DNA of 41,875 nucleotides from Paludibacteraceae bacterium. GTDB lineage: Bacteria; Bacteroidota; Bacteroidia; Bacteroidales; Paludibacteraceae. The stretch is from contig JAKSNK010000014.1 of NCBI GenBank assembly GCA_024399835.1, positions 1-41,875 on the forward strand. The letters are read 5' to 3'. Position numbers and translations under genes: made by a program. The notes under the pieces were generated by a model. It was given only the letters and a program-made list of their open reading frames with translations, did no database searches and was not told the origin of the DNA. Below are positions 14,862 through 26,011 of the stretch, piece by piece. Numbering within the stretch: position 1 is the first letter of the stretch; each line of letters begins with the position of its first letter.

Positions 14862-17800
14862 ATGAAGAAATTATATTACATATTGATTCTCTTGACATGG
14901 TTTGTCAGTGGTCCTGTTTGGGCGCAAGAGATAGGACCTGAATTACCACCCGAATTGCCACCCGAGGTAGAACCGGAACTCGTCAAGGAGTATGTCGCTT
15001 TAGACACCGCGAGAGTGGAAATGTACTACTCGCAGTTGCCTTATCTTTGGCGCAAATTCAGCATCATGGAAGAGGGCGTATATGTGGATACCGTGAAGGT
15101 GGAAGATCCTGCCGTCAAGGATACGATATACGCATTACAGTTCAATTACAAAAAAGAATATATCACTCGTGATACGGATGAGGTGGGCAAGTATCCCGCC
15201 GAATTGCCCTTTGAGTGGCATAATCAGTCTCTGACATCCAACGGCACTTATATCGACACGGTCAAAAGTGGTGATATTACGGTTGCCGATACCATATACA
15301 CACTCCGCCTGACCGTCAAGGAATATGTTGTCTTGCCGACCGAATACCTTGGCAAATACCCTACGGAAATGCCGATAGAGTGGCACAACCGGACAATTAC
15401 CGCATCCGGCACTTATATTGATACAATCAAGAATGCCGATTTTGCCATTGCCGATACGATTTATACATTACAACTGACGGTAAAAGAATATGTGACTCTT
15501 CCTGTTGAGAATGTCGGCAAGTATCCTACGGAAATGCCGATAGAGTGGCACAACCAAACGATTACCGCATCAGGCACTTATATTGATACAATCAAGAATG
15601 CCGATTTCGCCATTGCCGACACGGTTTATACCTTGCAGTTGACAGTCAAGGAATATGTGCATAAGACCACGCAAAGCGTGGGCATTTATCCCACACAAGT
15701 GCCGTATAGTTGGCGAGGAAAAGCATTCACCCAATCAGGCACCTATCAGGATACGGTTAAACTGCCTTCATTTGCAGACAAGGATACCATCTATTCGCTG
15801 AAATTGACTATTAAAGAGTATCTTGAGATTCCTAAGAAAACGGACAAATGGTGCTCGGATAACTTGCCGTATAAATGGAGAAACAAAAAATACTTTGTCA
15901 GCGGTACTTACCGGGATACGGTCAAGATGAAGAACTTCTCCGTCAAAGACACCGTTTATACATTGCATTTATCCATCGGTGAACCGTTTGAGCAACTGCA
16001 ACATTTCGAATTGTGTCCGGGTTCGTTTGTAACTTACCGTGGGCGCAAATATACCCAATCATGCTTGGATACGATTCCTTTGCCGTCGTCCAGTGGATGC
16101 GATAGTTTGATTATCGTGCAGGTGGTGGCTCATCCTAACTACTTGTTCACACAGGATGAGTCCTTGTGTCGTGGCGGTAAATTTACATGGGAGGGGCACT
16201 TGAACGATACCATTCTGTCCAAACCGGGAATTTATTACGACAGTTTGACTACTGTCAACGGGTGTGATAGTGTGTATGAACTGCGGTTGTTCGTCGGTGA
16301 ACCGGACTTGCACAAAGATACCGTTGCCGTGTGTGAGGAAAATTTACCGTATCTGTTTGGTGGACATTGGTTGACCGAGACAGGTGTGTATTTTGACACC
16401 ATCCAACGCGGAGCACACAAGTGCGACAGCATCATCCGCTTGGCATTCACGGTACTGAAAACGCAACGCGAAACCAAAACAATCACTTTCTGCGAAGGCA
16501 CAGGTGTGCGACATAACGGAGGAGAGATGTTTTACGATGCACGCACATTCATAGACACTACGCTCACACGCGAAGGTTGCTACCGTATAACGACCACCGT
16601 TTATACTCCCGGTCCGCAATATAAGATGGAAGACTGGAGACGCCGTCGTCCCGAAGAAACGAATTACGAGTGGCACGGACAGATTTATACCAAAGACGGC
16701 ACTTATCAGCAGAAACTAATCAACAAGGATGGATGTGACAGTATTTGGATACTGCACTTGGTTACGGAATACGATGTATATGTAGATTCTACCATGTGTC
16801 AGGGAGATACGCTCTTCTATAAAGGCGAGATTATTTCGGATAACAGGACCTTCACGGACACATTGGTCAGCAAAAACGGAGGCGACAGTATCGTTCACCT
16901 CAGTTTCCGTTTCCTGCCTCGCTACTACTTTATCGAAAAGACCTCTTTGTGCAGCAACGAGTATATACCGTGGCCAGGACACGAACATATCATTCTGCAC
17001 GAAGCAGGAGCGTACTTTGACCGCTACACCACTCAATATGGTTGCGACAGTATATACGAGATAGATGTTACCCAGCATAAGTCGTTCTCTAAACGGGAAT
17101 TTAAGGCGGTCAGTGCTTATCATGCTGTGGATTCATTGCCGTATATCTGGTACGACGGACACAATAAAAAGCATGAGTTGATGTTTGATACGCTCATCAT
17201 TGATACCTTGGGACACACTCCGCACGAAACGGCACAGGACTTCTGGGACGGCGATGTATGGCATCGTGCCTTGTCGGGCGGTTGTGACAGTACGGTAAGC
17301 ATTGAGTTCATGGTGGTTCGCAAGTACTCGTTTGACACCATTCCGTTATGTCCTAACGGGTATGTAATCGTAGATGGGCGCAAATATACTCAACCGGGAG
17401 ACTATGAACATTGGTTGCTCGCGTCACGGTACTCGTTGCACAAAGACAGTATTCACTATTTCCATATTTACGAGGCAGAGACTTACGATAGCGAGGCATA
17501 CGACGAAGATACGGTTTGCAGCAACGAATTGCCCTATCGATGGCATCATCGTGTATGCTATGCTGCCGGCGAATATGCCGATACGCTGCAAACGATATTC
17601 GGATGCGACAGCATTATTCACTTGCACCTGAAAGTCAAACCGGCATACTACAAAGAGGAATTGTATAAGATTTGCGCAGGTGACTCGTTGTGGATTCGTG
17701 GCAAGAACTACACGAAAACAGGTGTGTATTACGATAGTTTGTTTACCAAATCGGGGTGTGACAGCGTCTTCCAGATTACCATCAATGTGGTGCGCAGTTA

Positions 17801-20800
17801 TCACTTTGACGAAACGCAACACTTCAATCAGGGCAGTTCGTACCGTTGGCATCGTGACGGAAAACCTTGGATTTTGACCAAACCGGGCAGTTATACCGAC
17901 AGTTGCAAAACCGTAGTGGATGGATGTGACAGTATTTACCACCTTACGCTGATAGAGGACAAAACCTACTTCTATACCGATACGCAAACCACCTGCCAAA
18001 ATGAACTGCCGTATCATTGGCATGACATGGTTATCTACAAGACAGGTACTTATTACGACAGCTTGCAGACGGTATATGGCATGGATTCGGTATATGAACT
18101 TAACCTGACGGTTTATCCCAATTATATGGAGGAACGCCGCGAACGCATTTGCCCCAACGAGGCATTTGAAATCAATGGTCAACTCATTACCTCTTCCGGC
18201 ACTTATCGGGATACGATGCTCACCGAGCACGGGTGCGACAGCATCATCGTCTATCATATCAATTTGGTGCCCGGGTATCTGAAGGACGAACAACTGCACA
18301 TGGGACCGAAAGAACAGATTGAATGGCACGGTCATATATTAACACAGCCGGGTGTGTATTTCGACAGCTTGAAAACCACCGAAGGGTGCGACAGCGTTTT
18401 CCGCCTGACATTAGTGGCTGATCCCACCTACCATTTCTACGATACCGTACGCATTTGCCGTAACGAGATACCGTATCGTTGGCAAGGGGCGGATTATTAT
18501 GCTTCAGGCGACTATACGCGCCCGTATTTCTCCAAATTCAAGATGGACTCCATTCACTATCTGAATTTGACGGTAGATCCTATCTACGAGACTACGGAAC
18601 GCATTGACCGCTGTATGGGAGATTTCTATATTTGGAATGGCAAGACTATCTCTAAATCGGGTATTTATTCGGACACATTGCTTACCTCGTTGGGATGCGA
18701 TAGTATAGCGCATACGATTGTTAATTACCATCCCTCTTTCTTCGAGCATGATACGATGCACCTCGTTAACGGTATGTCGGTAACATGGCATGGAATGGAA
18801 CTGACGGAAGCGGGTACTTATTACGACAGTATGCTGACGGTCATCGGGTGCGACAGTATTTATTGCCTGCACTTGGCATTGGCAGATACTTTCTCAATGA
18901 CCGAAAGTCGCACGGTTTGCCAAAGCGAATTGCCCTATTTGTGGCACGGACAGTCCATCATGGAAAGTGGTGACTATGCGGACAAACATCGGTCTGTATT
19001 GGGGGCAGACTCCAGTTATTACTTGCACTTTACGGTAGCACCGGTTTATTTTGAAACTTATCAAGCATCTTTGTGCCACGGTGGACAAATCAATTATTTC
19101 GGCAAGGTGATACGCGAACCGGGTGTCTATAACGATACCTTGGTATCTGTGTACGGCTGCGATAGTGTACAACAACTGATTGTCAACTGGAGCGAAGAAA
19201 AACACGGAGAGCAGACGATTCAATTATGCTACGGAGAGTCGTATAGCGTGAATGGTAAGACTTTCTCGCAAAGCGGTGTTTATGACGATACGCTGCGTAC
19301 CGCTGACGGATGCGATTCCATTGTACGCTATTCGGTACAAGTCATGCAGCACTATTTCTATGACGAGCAGAAATCCATCAATCCGGGAAATGAATATGTT
19401 TGGACAGGTCACTTGAACGACCAACCGCTAAAACAGGAAGGTGTGTATTTCGATAGTTTGCAATCCGTTGACGGCTGTGATAGCGTCTTCCGTTTGACAT
19501 TGCATATCAATCCGCAGTATTTGACATTTACCAATGTTGATATTTGTGCCGGTGAGAGTCCGTATTTGTGGAGAGGAAAATACTACGACGAAAGCGGTAT
19601 TTATGACGATACGCTGCGTACTGCATTGGGTTGCGACAGTATTTTCCGCCTGACTATTCAAATTCATGATACGACGATGCGAGAGCAGTATTATGATTTC
19701 TGTATGGGGCAAACCATCGGATTGGGTAGTAAGACATTCTCCACAAGCGGCATCTATTACGATACTGTTGTATCTCAATACGGTTGCCCGCAAGTGACGA
19801 AACATGTTATTCGTTTCCACCCTGAATACCGCATTACGAAAACCGTCCATTTGAGCGCTGGCGAAGAGTATGATTTCTATGGGCGCATTTTAACTCAACC
19901 CGGTACCTATACGCACAATATTCCTACCGGATTCGGTTGTGACAGTATGATTGTGCTGACGATTACTTTCTGCTCGCCTAAGACGGAGACTTTGGTAAAC
20001 TTGCGCTTATGCACGGGCGATACCGTTCAAATCGGAGATACCGTCATTACGCAACCGGGACAGTATTATCGCACCTTCCCCTCGAAATACGGATGCGATA
20101 GTGTTGTACACTATGTAGTGCAGGCATATCCTACTTACCACTGGACGACACATGCTACCTTCTGCATCAATGAGTCGTTCCGTTGGGACGGGCACTATAA
20201 TGACACTATATTGACTAAACCCGGCAAATACGAGGATAGTTATAAGACGGTTGAGGGATGCGATAGTGTCTATACGCTTATTTTGGAGGCGTTGCCGTCA
20301 TTCCTGCACGATACGACTATTTACCGTTGTGCAGATGAAGTCCCGTATGTACACAACGGACATGAATATTACACCGATATGGAGTTCCGTGATACATTGC
20401 GCGCGCAAAACGGTTGTGATAGCGTGTGCGTAACGCATTATCACCTGCATGAGCATTGCTCGGATATTGACTATATCACGCGTTGTAAGGGTGATTTGTT
20501 GGTGATTGACGGACGGACAATCATAGAGGACGGCGAATATCGGTTCCAAATAGGCGGCGACTCGATACACCGCTTCAATGTGTTGTCTTATCCTGTATAT
20601 GATTATTCTCTCAATATAGGCAGTTATTGCGATAGTGTATTGTATGAAGGGACAACCTATTATGCCCGTGGAGAGGGTAAGGAGACCTTTACCGTGGATC
20701 GCTACTTGCGCACCATACACGACTGCGACAGTATAGAGCATGTTACGATGACTTTGTACCAATCTGCCAAGACTTTAGAGCATACACAGACCATATACGA

Positions 20801-21914
20801 CTATGCTTCCGTATTGTTTGGCGGACAACTGTACAACAAGACAGGAACTTATGTCCGTCAGTATCACACTGTACACGGCTGCGACAGCACTGCCATTCTG
20901 CACTTGAATGTTATTCCTACCGATTCTACAGGTGCCATGCATTTCTATTATTGCTATGCCAATCCTGATAATATAGAAGTGTTCGGTAAATTGTATCATC
21001 CGGCAAAGGATACGATTATCTTCGATACGACGGCTATTCCCGATGTAGGTATGTGGATTATCAAAAAAGCGATTGTATTGGTGACTTATCCGTTTACGGT
21101 CAATAATGTGCAGGCGGAAACAGAGGTCTGCGCTACCAATAGTATTGCGTTTGATATAGTACTGAATTTGACCGGCTCATACCCGGAGAAATATAGTTTG
21201 GACTTCTTGCCGTCCGAGTTAAGTATATCACCCACTCACCAGGAGGGTCCTATGCACGGAACGAATACGATCAATGTTATCATGGACGGTCGGGGATTGT
21301 GTGTCAATCCTGGTACTTATCCCTATCGCCTGACATTGACGGCAGCAGACTGTCACATGTCGGATACCATCATTGACAGTTCCATCACGGTGCGTTATCC
21401 GTCGGATATAATGGAAGCCAACTGGAATAATGTGGTGGCACTGACCAATGCATCCCATAACGAGGGCAGGTGGCAATTCACACCGCCGTATAATTGGCAG
21501 GTTTGGAATGAGTCAGGACAAGATAAGACCGCATTGGTATCTCCCAATCCGGGATTGTCGTATTTGTATTCGGATTATTTGGAGTCGGGCGACCGTATCG
21601 TAGTGTCGCTCAAGCGTGAGGGATATGATTACTTAGTGCCGTCATGCGAGTTTACTTTCTATCCTGTCGGTACCGACGGGCGTGTGCCAATCTTGGTTTA
21701 TCCGACGGCTGCACGCAAAGCCGCGCCAATTACGATAGAGGCGACTACAAATGGCGAATATACACTCTATACCACCTCGGGCATATTGGTAGAGAAGGGC
21801 ACATTCAGCGATGGTAAACAGCATGTCAATATGCCTGCCGTATCCGGCTGCTATCTGTTGCAACTCAACCCGGATAATAACGCCACACAAATCAAACGCA
21901 TTGTCGTCTATTAA
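14862..21914 (+). CDS. Giant secreted repeat protein (2350 residues) with T9SS type A sorting domain
   Basis: A signal peptide (MKKLYYILILLTWFVSGPVWA) precedes about five modules of 55 residues marked by YPTEMPIEWHN, SGTYIDTIK and DTIYTLQLTVKEYV. About 31 modules of roughly 50 residues follow, marked by a first cysteine before an acidic turn (ICxGE or CxNELPY), a tryptophan plus glycine, SGxYxDTL and GCDSI. The two cysteines per module suggest disulfides. After about residue 2060 non-repeated domains follow, then a canonical T9SS type A C-terminal domain ending YLLQLNPDNNATQIKRIVVY. This predicts export by T9SS and surface anchoring, probably as an adhesin or stalk. It belongs to the run of genes started by the 13875 promoter and lies 4 bases before mlaE. 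Confidence 0.9.
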   Translation: MKKLYYILILLTWFVSGPVWAQEIGPELPPELPPEVEPELVKEYVALDTARVEMYYSQLPYLWRKFSIMEEGVYVDTVKVEDPAVKDTIYALQFNYKKEYITRDTDEVGKYPAELPFEWHNQSLTSNGTYIDTVKSGDITVADTIYTLRLTVKEYVVLPTEYLGKYPTEMPIEWHNRTITASGTYIDTIKNADFAIADTIYTLQLTVKEYVTLPVENVGKYPTEMPIEWHNQTITASGTYIDTIKNADFAIADTVYTLQLTVKEYVHKTTQSVGIYPTQVPYSWRGKAFTQSGTYQDTVKLPSFADKDTIYSLKLTIKEYLEIPKKTDKWCSDNLPYKWRNKKYFVSGTYRDTVKMKNFSVKDTVYTLHLSIGEPFEQLQHFELCPGSFVTYRGRKYTQSCLDTIPLPSSSGCDSLIIVQVVAHPNYLFTQDESLCRGGKFTWEGHLNDTILSKPGIYYDSLTTVNGCDSVYELRLFVGEPDLHKDTVAVCEENLPYLFGGHWLTETGVYFDTIQRGAHKCDSIIRLAFTVLKTQRETKTITFCEGTGVRHNGGEMFYDARTFIDTTLTREGCYRITTTVYTPGPQYKMEDWRRRRPEETNYEWHGQIYTKDGTYQQKLINKDGCDSIWILHLVTEYDVYVDSTMCQGDTLFYKGEIISDNRTFTDTLVSKNGGDSIVHLSFRFLPRYYFIEKTSLCSNEYIPWPGHEHIILHEAGAYFDRYTTQYGCDSIYEIDVTQHKSFSKREFKAVSAYHAVDSLPYIWYDGHNKKHELMFDTLIIDTLGHTPHETAQDFWDGDVWHRALSGGCDSTVSIEFMVVRKYSFDTIPLCPNGYVIVDGRKYTQPGDYEHWLLASRYSLHKDSIHYFHIYEAETYDSEAYDEDTVCSNELPYRWHHRVCYAAGEYADTLQTIFGCDSIIHLHLKVKPAYYKEELYKICAGDSLWIRGKNYTKTGVYYDSLFTKSGCDSVFQITINVVRSYHFDETQHFNQGSSYRWHRDGKPWILTKPGSYTDSCKTVVDGCDSIYHLTLIEDKTYFYTDTQTTCQNELPYHWHDMVIYKTGTYYDSLQTVYGMDSVYELNLTVYPNYMEERRERICPNEAFEINGQLITSSGTYRDTMLTEHGCDSIIVYHINLVPGYLKDEQLHMGPKEQIEWHGHILTQPGVYFDSLKTTEGCDSVFRLTLVADPTYHFYDTVRICRNEIPYRWQGADYYASGDYTRPYFSKFKMDSIHYLNLTVDPIYETTERIDRCMGDFYIWNGKTISKSGIYSDTLLTSLGCDSIAHTIVNYHPSFFEHDTMHLVNGMSVTWHGMELTEAGTYYDSMLTVIGCDSIYCLHLALADTFSMTESRTVCQSELPYLWHGQSIMESGDYADKHRSVLGADSSYYLHFTVAPVYFETYQASLCHGGQINYFGKVIREPGVYNDTLVSVYGCDSVQQLIVNWSEEKHGEQTIQLCYGESYSVNGKTFSQSGVYDDTLRTADGCDSIVRYSVQVMQHYFYDEQKSINPGNEYVWTGHLNDQPLKQEGVYFDSLQSVDGCDSVFRLTLHINPQYLTFTNVDICAGESPYLWRGKYYDESGIYDDTLRTALGCDSIFRLTIQIHDTTMREQYYDFCMGQTIGLGSKTFSTSGIYYDTVVSQYGCPQVTKHVIRFHPEYRITKTVHLSAGEEYDFYGRILTQPGTYTHNIPTGFGCDSMIVLTITFCSPKTETLVNLRLCTGDTVQIGDTVITQPGQYYRTFPSKYGCDSVVHYVVQAYPTYHWTTHATFCINESFRWDGHYNDTILTKPGKYEDSYKTVEGCDSVYTLILEALPSFLHDTTIYRCADEVPYVHNGHEYYTDMEFRDTLRAQNGCDSVCVTHYHLHEHCSDIDYITRCKGDLLVIDGRTIIEDGEYRFQIGGDSIHRFNVLSYPVYDYSLNIGSYCDSVLYEGTTYYARGEGKETFTVDRYLRTIHDCDSIEHVTMTLYQSAKTLEHTQTIYDYASVLFGGQLYNKTGTYVRQYHTVHGCDSTAILHLNVIPTDSTGAMHFYYCYANPDNIEVFGKLYHPAKDTIIFDTTAIPDVGMWIIKKAIVLVTYPFTVNNVQAETEVCATNSIAFDIVLNLTGSYPEKYSLDFLPSELSISPTHQEGPMHGTNTINVIMDGRGLCVNPGTYPYRLTLTAADCHMSDTIIDSSITVRYPSDIMEANWNNVVALTNASHNEGRWQFTPPYNWQVWNESGQDKTALVSPNPGLSYLYSDYLESGDRIVVSLKREGYDYLVPSCEFTFYPVGTDGRVPILVYPTAARKAAPITIEATTNGEYTLYTTSGILVEKGTFSDGKQHVNMPAVSGCYLLQLNPDNNATQIKRIVVY
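15186..15845 (+). repeat. 165-bp in-frame repeats in the giant gene, two nearly identical
   Basis: Module starts fall at 15186, 15351, 15516 and 15681, a period of exactly 165 bp (55 codons). The copies at 15351 and 15516 are nearly identical over about 130 bases, differing mostly at third codon positions. This indicates a recent duplication, while the outer copies have diverged. Confidence 0.85.
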
Positions 21915-21918
21915 GCGT

Positions 21919-22656
21919 ATGAAGATACTACAACATATCGGAGAATATTTTGTTTTGATGGGTCGTGTTTTTCGTCGTCCCGACAGGTGGCGTATGTTCT
22001 TTCGTCAATATGCCAAAGAGGTGGAGAAGCAGGGACTGCAATCGCTGCCGATTGTGATTATTATATCCGTCTTTATCGGTGCTATTTTGACTATTCAAGC
22101 CAAGATAAATACCGAGAACCCGCTATTGCCCACCTATACAACGGGTTTGCTCACTCGCGAAACACTGCTGTTGGAATTTTCGTCCACCATATTGTGCCTG
22201 ATATTAGCCGGGAAAGTGGGTTCGAATATCGCATCCGAAATCGGCACAATGCGTATCACGGAACAGATAGACGCCATGGAAATAATGGGTGTCAATTCTG
22301 CCAATTATCTGATAGCCCCCAAGATTGCTGCGCTGATGACTATGATGCCGTTTTTGGTTATCATATCGATTGCCGTCGGATTGGTCGGCGGTTGGGGAGT
22401 AGGCGCGTTTACGGATGTAATCACCGTGGCAGATTATGTAATAGGTATTCAATATGCCTTTAACCCGTATTTTGTAGTTTACGGGTTGATTAAGTCGGTC
22501 GTCTTTGCCTTTATCATCACCAGTTTGAGCAGTTACTACGGTTACTATGCCAAGGGTGGCGCGTTGGAAGTCGGTGTGGCGAGTACCAATGCCGTGGTAA
22601 ATTCAAATATACTGATTTTGTTTGGAGACTTAATTTTAACCAAATTGCTATTATGA
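21919..22656 (+). CDS. mlaE: MlaE-type ABC transporter permease (phospholipid transport)
   Basis: The 245-residue protein has the MlaE/YrbE fold: an N-terminal amphipathic region, then about five membrane segments, with LPIVIIISVFIGAILTIQ and the conserved GSNIASEIGTMRITEQIDAMEIMG coupling segment in the middle (given here as read, residues about 95-120). It works with MlaF to move phospholipids between inner and outer membranes. I chose ATG 21919, 4 bases after the giant-gene stop, because upstream in-frame codons overlap that gene. Its stop overlaps mlaF in ATGA. Confidence 0.92.
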   Translation: MKILQHIGEYFVLMGRVFRRPDRWRMFFRQYAKEVEKQGLQSLPIVIIISVFIGAILTIQAKINTENPLLPTYTTGLLTRETLLLEFSSTILCLILAGKVGSNIASEIGTMRITEQIDAMEIMGVNSANYLIAPKIAALMTMMPFLVIISIAVGLVGGWGVGAFTDVITVADYVIGIQYAFNPYFVVYGLIKSVVFAFIITSLSSYYGYYAKGGALEVGVASTNAVVNSNILILFGDLILTKLLL

Positions 22657-23414
22657 TTGCCATCAAAGATATTGTAAAGAGTTTTGAGGGCAATGTAGTC
22701 CTCAATCATATCAACACCGAAATGCGTGACGGTTGTGTGAATATGATAATCGGTCAATCGGGGTCGGGCAAAACGGTGCTGATGAAGAGTTTGATAGGTT
22801 TGCACAATGTCGATAGCGGACGAATCGAATATGACGGACGCAATCTGCCGGATATGAAAGAGAAAGACATGCATGCTTTACGGCGTGAGATGGGCATGCT
22901 GTTTCAGGGGTCGGCTCTGTTTGACAGTTTGAATGTGATAGAGAATGTGATGTATCCGCTGGAGATGTTTTCGGATATGAGTTCCGGGCAAATGGAGGAG
23001 CGTGCCCGATTCTGCCTGGAGCATGTCAATATGCCGGAGCATGTGTATCACTTGATGCCCAGCGAAATCAGCGGCGGTCAGCAGAAACGCGTCGCCATCG
23101 CGCGTGCCATTGTGCTCAATCCCAAATATCTGTTCTGCGACGAACCTAACTCGGGACTTGACCCCAAGACCTCGCTGGTGATAGACCAGTTGATACATGA
23201 TTTGACTCAAGAATTTAATATGTGTACGATTATCAACTCGCACGATATGAATTCTATTATGGAAATAGGCGACCATATCGTGTTCCTGAAAAACGGCACA
23301 TTGGAGTGGGACGGCAGTAAAGATACGATTTTTGATACCGATAACGAGGCGTTGGACGATTTTGTCTTTGCGAGCAACCTGTATAAGAAAGTAAAAAGCG
23401 CACATGCCAAATAA
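22653..23414 (+). CDS. mlaF: MlaF-type ABC transporter ATP-binding protein
   Basis: The 253-residue ATPase powers the MlaE permease. Walker A GQSGSGKT (34-41), the Q-loop region GMLFQGSALFDSLNV, the signature ISGGQQKRVAIARA and Walker B YLFCDEPNSGLDP are intact. SALFDSLNVIENV is typical of the Mla subfamily. The start overlaps the mlaE stop. An MCE-domain substrate-binding gene (mlaD) normally follows in this transporter class, but here the next gene is a secreted protease, so the MCE component must be encoded elsewhere if the transporter is complete. Confidence 0.93.
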   Translation: MIAIKDIVKSFEGNVVLNHINTEMRDGCVNMIIGQSGSGKTVLMKSLIGLHNVDSGRIEYDGRNLPDMKEKDMHALRREMGMLFQGSALFDSLNVIENVMYPLEMFSDMSSGQMEERARFCLEHVNMPEHVYHLMPSEISGGQQKRVAIARAIVLNPKYLFCDEPNSGLDPKTSLVIDQLIHDLTQEFNMCTIINSHDMNSIMEIGDHIVFLKNGTLEWDGSKDTIFDTDNEALDDFVFASNLYKKVKSAHAK

Positions 23415-23415
23415 T

Positions 23416-25269
23416 ATGAAACATTGGATTAGTATATTGTTGTTATGTATGGCTGCCATAGGTGCAGCTCAGGAGTTGCGTGTCCCTGCACGCCGTACTC
23501 CTGTTACGCGTCATCAGCCGAATGGGGATAGTGTGACGGTGCTGTTACGCGGAGACGAGTGGAAACATTGGATGATAACCTTGGACGGCTGGCAGGTACG
23601 CGAGAACGACAAGGGAGTAATCTGCTACTTGCAGCAACCCAAAAACCGATATAAAGACAACAATGCAACTGTCAGCAAAAAGCAGGCACATAATGCCGAG
23701 TTCCGTAAGTTCGGCGAGCGTTGTTGGTTGAAAAGACACGGTGTATTGAAAGAACCAATCCGGCAAGCACATCTGTGTCCTCCGCGTATAGCTCCTAATG
23801 CTACGGCAGCAGAGCGTGAGCAAATAATGCGCCATTTTGCACGCACGATGTCCGCTGCTACTGCTCAAACCGAGCAAATGATGGCAATCAATACACCACG
23901 AACCTTCCCTCGTGTGCCGGTGATATTGGTTAATTTCAAGAATTTGACTTTCAGTAAACCCGGTATTCGGGCACAGGTTGATAGTATGTTTAATGCCAAG
24001 AACTATTCTACATGGGTAGGAGAGTCCTATTCTGTTAGTCAGTACTTTGCAGAGCAGAGCGATGGACAATATACACCTATATTTGATATCTATGGTCCTG
24101 TTACCGTTGACTCGGTGTATAGTTATTATGGGAAGAATAAATCTTCTTCTACTAATTCAGATTCTCGTCCCGGTCATTTGGTAACGGAGGCATGCAAACT
24201 GATGAATGACTCATTGGATTTCAGCCAGTATGATTTGAACGGCGACAGCAAGGTTGACATGGTTTATATCATTTGCGCCGGTCCTCCAGCCAGTGATAGA
24301 GTTTATATCAGTAAATCATGGATAAAGAACCCCGATGATTTAATATGGCCGCATTATGGTACAATTTCTAAAATCGGTTGCGGTTCCAATCCAAAGAAGT
24401 TTGACAATACGACCGTTGAGGATTATGAAATCAGTTGTGAGTTGGACGGTTATTTCTCGTATAATGCGGAGGAGGATTTTGAGAACGAAGCCGTATTGGC
24501 AGGCATTGGTGTCCCTTGTCACGAGTTCAGTCACGGCATGGGATTACCCGACACCTATAAGACATGTGCGGGCAGTTGGAAAACATTGGGGATGTGGGAT
24601 CTGATGGACTACGGGTGCTATAATGGAGGTTCGTTTTATCCTGCAGGTTATACGGCTTATGAGCGCTGGTTTATGGGGTGGAAGACGCCTCGGCTGATTA
24701 ACAGTCCCGAAAATGTCACCCTTCAACCGTTGACTGCAGACAATAGTGAGAGTTTGCTGATTTCCACTACAGGCACGCACAACATGAATTGCCAAGCTCC
24801 TAATCCTGCGACTTTTTATCTGTTGGAGAACCGTCAGCAAGTGGGAAGTGATTACTATTTGGACGGACACGGATTGCTGATTTATAAGATTCAGTTCAAT
24901 TCCTCTAATTGGACTTACAACAATGTGAATAACACCTCCGATAAAATGGGAATAGACCTATTAGAAGCAGACGGCTTAGCCCCACAAGAAAATCCCGCTG
25001 ACCCCTACAATGGTTTTAATGGCAAAGAGGGCGATGCCTTTCCTACAGGTGCCACTTCGTGGACTTTGTTGCAGGACTATCCGATTACGGATATTACCGA
25101 GAATAACGGGGTCGTTTCGTTTAAGTTCAAGGGGGGTGCTACTACGGATTTGCCTACTATGCAACCGGCAGAAGGCGAGGATGGGCTGATGTTGCACAGG
25201 CACACCATTTATATCCGTAAGGGGAACAGATTATATAATGTATTAGGTCATGAAGTTCATTTCTTATAA
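23416..25269 (+). CDS. Secreted M6-family zinc metalloprotease
   Basis: This 617-residue protein begins with a signal peptide ([19 protein letters not shown]). The catalytic domain (about 150-450) contains [11 protein letters not shown], with zinc ligands H369 and H373, catalytic E370 and the downstream aspartate typical of M6 (immune inhibitor A-like) peptidases. A beta-rich region follows, and the end [19 protein letters not shown] belongs to the shared 21-column tail family. I prefer ATG 23416 over 23404 because it begins the signal peptide directly after the mlaF stop. The last 20 bases overlap the start of xth. The protein is presumably exported, perhaps to the surface; its substrate is unknown. 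Confidence 0.88.
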   Translation: MKHWISILLLCMAAIGAAQELRVPARRTPVTRHQPNGDSVTVLLRGDEWKHWMITLDGWQVRENDKGVICYLQQPKNRYKDNNATVSKKQAHNAEFRKFGERCWLKRHGVLKEPIRQAHLCPPRIAPNATAAEREQIMRHFARTMSAATAQTEQMMAINTPRTFPRVPVILVNFKNLTFSKPGIRAQVDSMFNAKNYSTWVGESYSVSQYFAEQSDGQYTPIFDIYGPVTVDSVYSYYGKNKSSSTNSDSRPGHLVTEACKLMNDSLDFSQYDLNGDSKVDMVYIICAGPPASDRVYISKSWIKNPDDLIWPHYGTISKIGCGSNPKKFDNTTVEDYEISCELDGYFSYNAEEDFENEAVLAGIGVPCHEFSHGMGLPDTYKTCAGSWKTLGMWDLMDYGCYNGGSFYPAGYTAYERWFMGWKTPRLINSPENVTLQPLTADNSESLLISTTGTHNMNCQAPNPATFYLLENRQQVGSDYYLDGHGLLIYKIQFNSSNWTYNNVNNTSDKMGIDLLEADGLAPQENPADPYNGFNGKEGDAFPTGATSWTLLQDYPITDITENNGVVSFKFKGGATTDLPTMQPAEGEDGLMLHRHTIYIRKGNRLYNVLGHEVHFL

Positions 25270-26011
25270 TGTCAACGGTATTCGTTCTGCGATAGACAAA
25301 GGTCTGTTGGAATGGTTGCAGCAAAGCGACCCGGATGTGTTTTGCATCCAAGAGTCAAAAGCGCAGCCGGAGCAGATAGACACGCGCGCCATGCGTGCGC
25401 TGGGGTACCATAGTTATATCCATTCGGCAGAGAAAAAAGGTTATTCGGGTGTGTGTATCTTCTCCAAACGCGAACCCGACTATGTGCAGGCAGGTATGGG
25501 TATTGACCGCTACGATAGTGAAGGGCGTGTTTTACGGGTGGACATCGGTAGTATATCGGTAGTAGATGTATATGTGCCAAGCGGCACAACAGGAGATGTG
25601 CGTCAGGAGTTTAAGATGGACTTTTTGGAAGTGTTCCTTAAATGGCTGTCGGAATTGAGAAAAGAGCGTCCGAATGTAATCGTCTGCGGCGATTTCAATA
25701 TCTGCCACAAACCCATTGACATTAATCACCCTGAGCGCCAAGTGGGTGTGAGCGGCTTTTTGCCGGAAGAGAGGGAATGGATGGACCGTTGGCAAGAGAG
25801 CGGAATGGTAGATACATTCCGGGAGTTTGACCAAAGTGCCGAGAAATACAGTTGGTGGAGTTACCGTTTCCGTGCGCGTGAACGCAATGCCGGCTGGCGA
25901 ATCGACTATTTTTGGGTGAGCGATACCCTAAAAGATAAATTAGATAATGCAACAATCATGACAGAGGCGGTGCATAGCGACCACTGCCCGGTATGCTTAT
26001 GGATACATTAA
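25250..26011 (+). CDS. xth: Exodeoxyribonuclease III (AP endonuclease family)
   Basis: The 253-residue enzyme cleaves DNA at abasic sites and removes 3' blocking groups in base-excision repair. The family motifs are in order: [14 protein letters not shown] (N7), IQESK with the metal ligand E35, [10 protein letters not shown], and the C-terminal SDHCPV with D244 and H245. Length is standard. The start lies 20 bases inside the M6 protease gene and the end overlaps lptB by 19 bases, so a repair gene is embedded among envelope genes, probably by translational coupling. Confidence 0.96.
   Translation: MKFISYNVNGIRSAIDKGLLEWLQQSDPDVFCIQESKAQPEQIDTRAMRALGYHSYIHSAEKKGYSGVCIFSKREPDYVQAGMGIDRYDSEGRVLRVDIGSISVVDVYVPSGTTGDVRQEFKMDFLEVFLKWLSELRKERPNVIVCGDFNICHKPIDINHPERQVGVSGFLPEEREWMDRWQESGMVDTFREFDQSAEKYSWWSYRFRARERNAGWRIDYFWVSDTLKDKLDNATIMTEAVHSDHCPVCLWIH

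Noticed and set aside
17424-18335. 303-residue ORF antisense to the giant repeat gene
   Set aside because: A shadow of the repeated codons of the sense gene; its own repeats mirror those modules.
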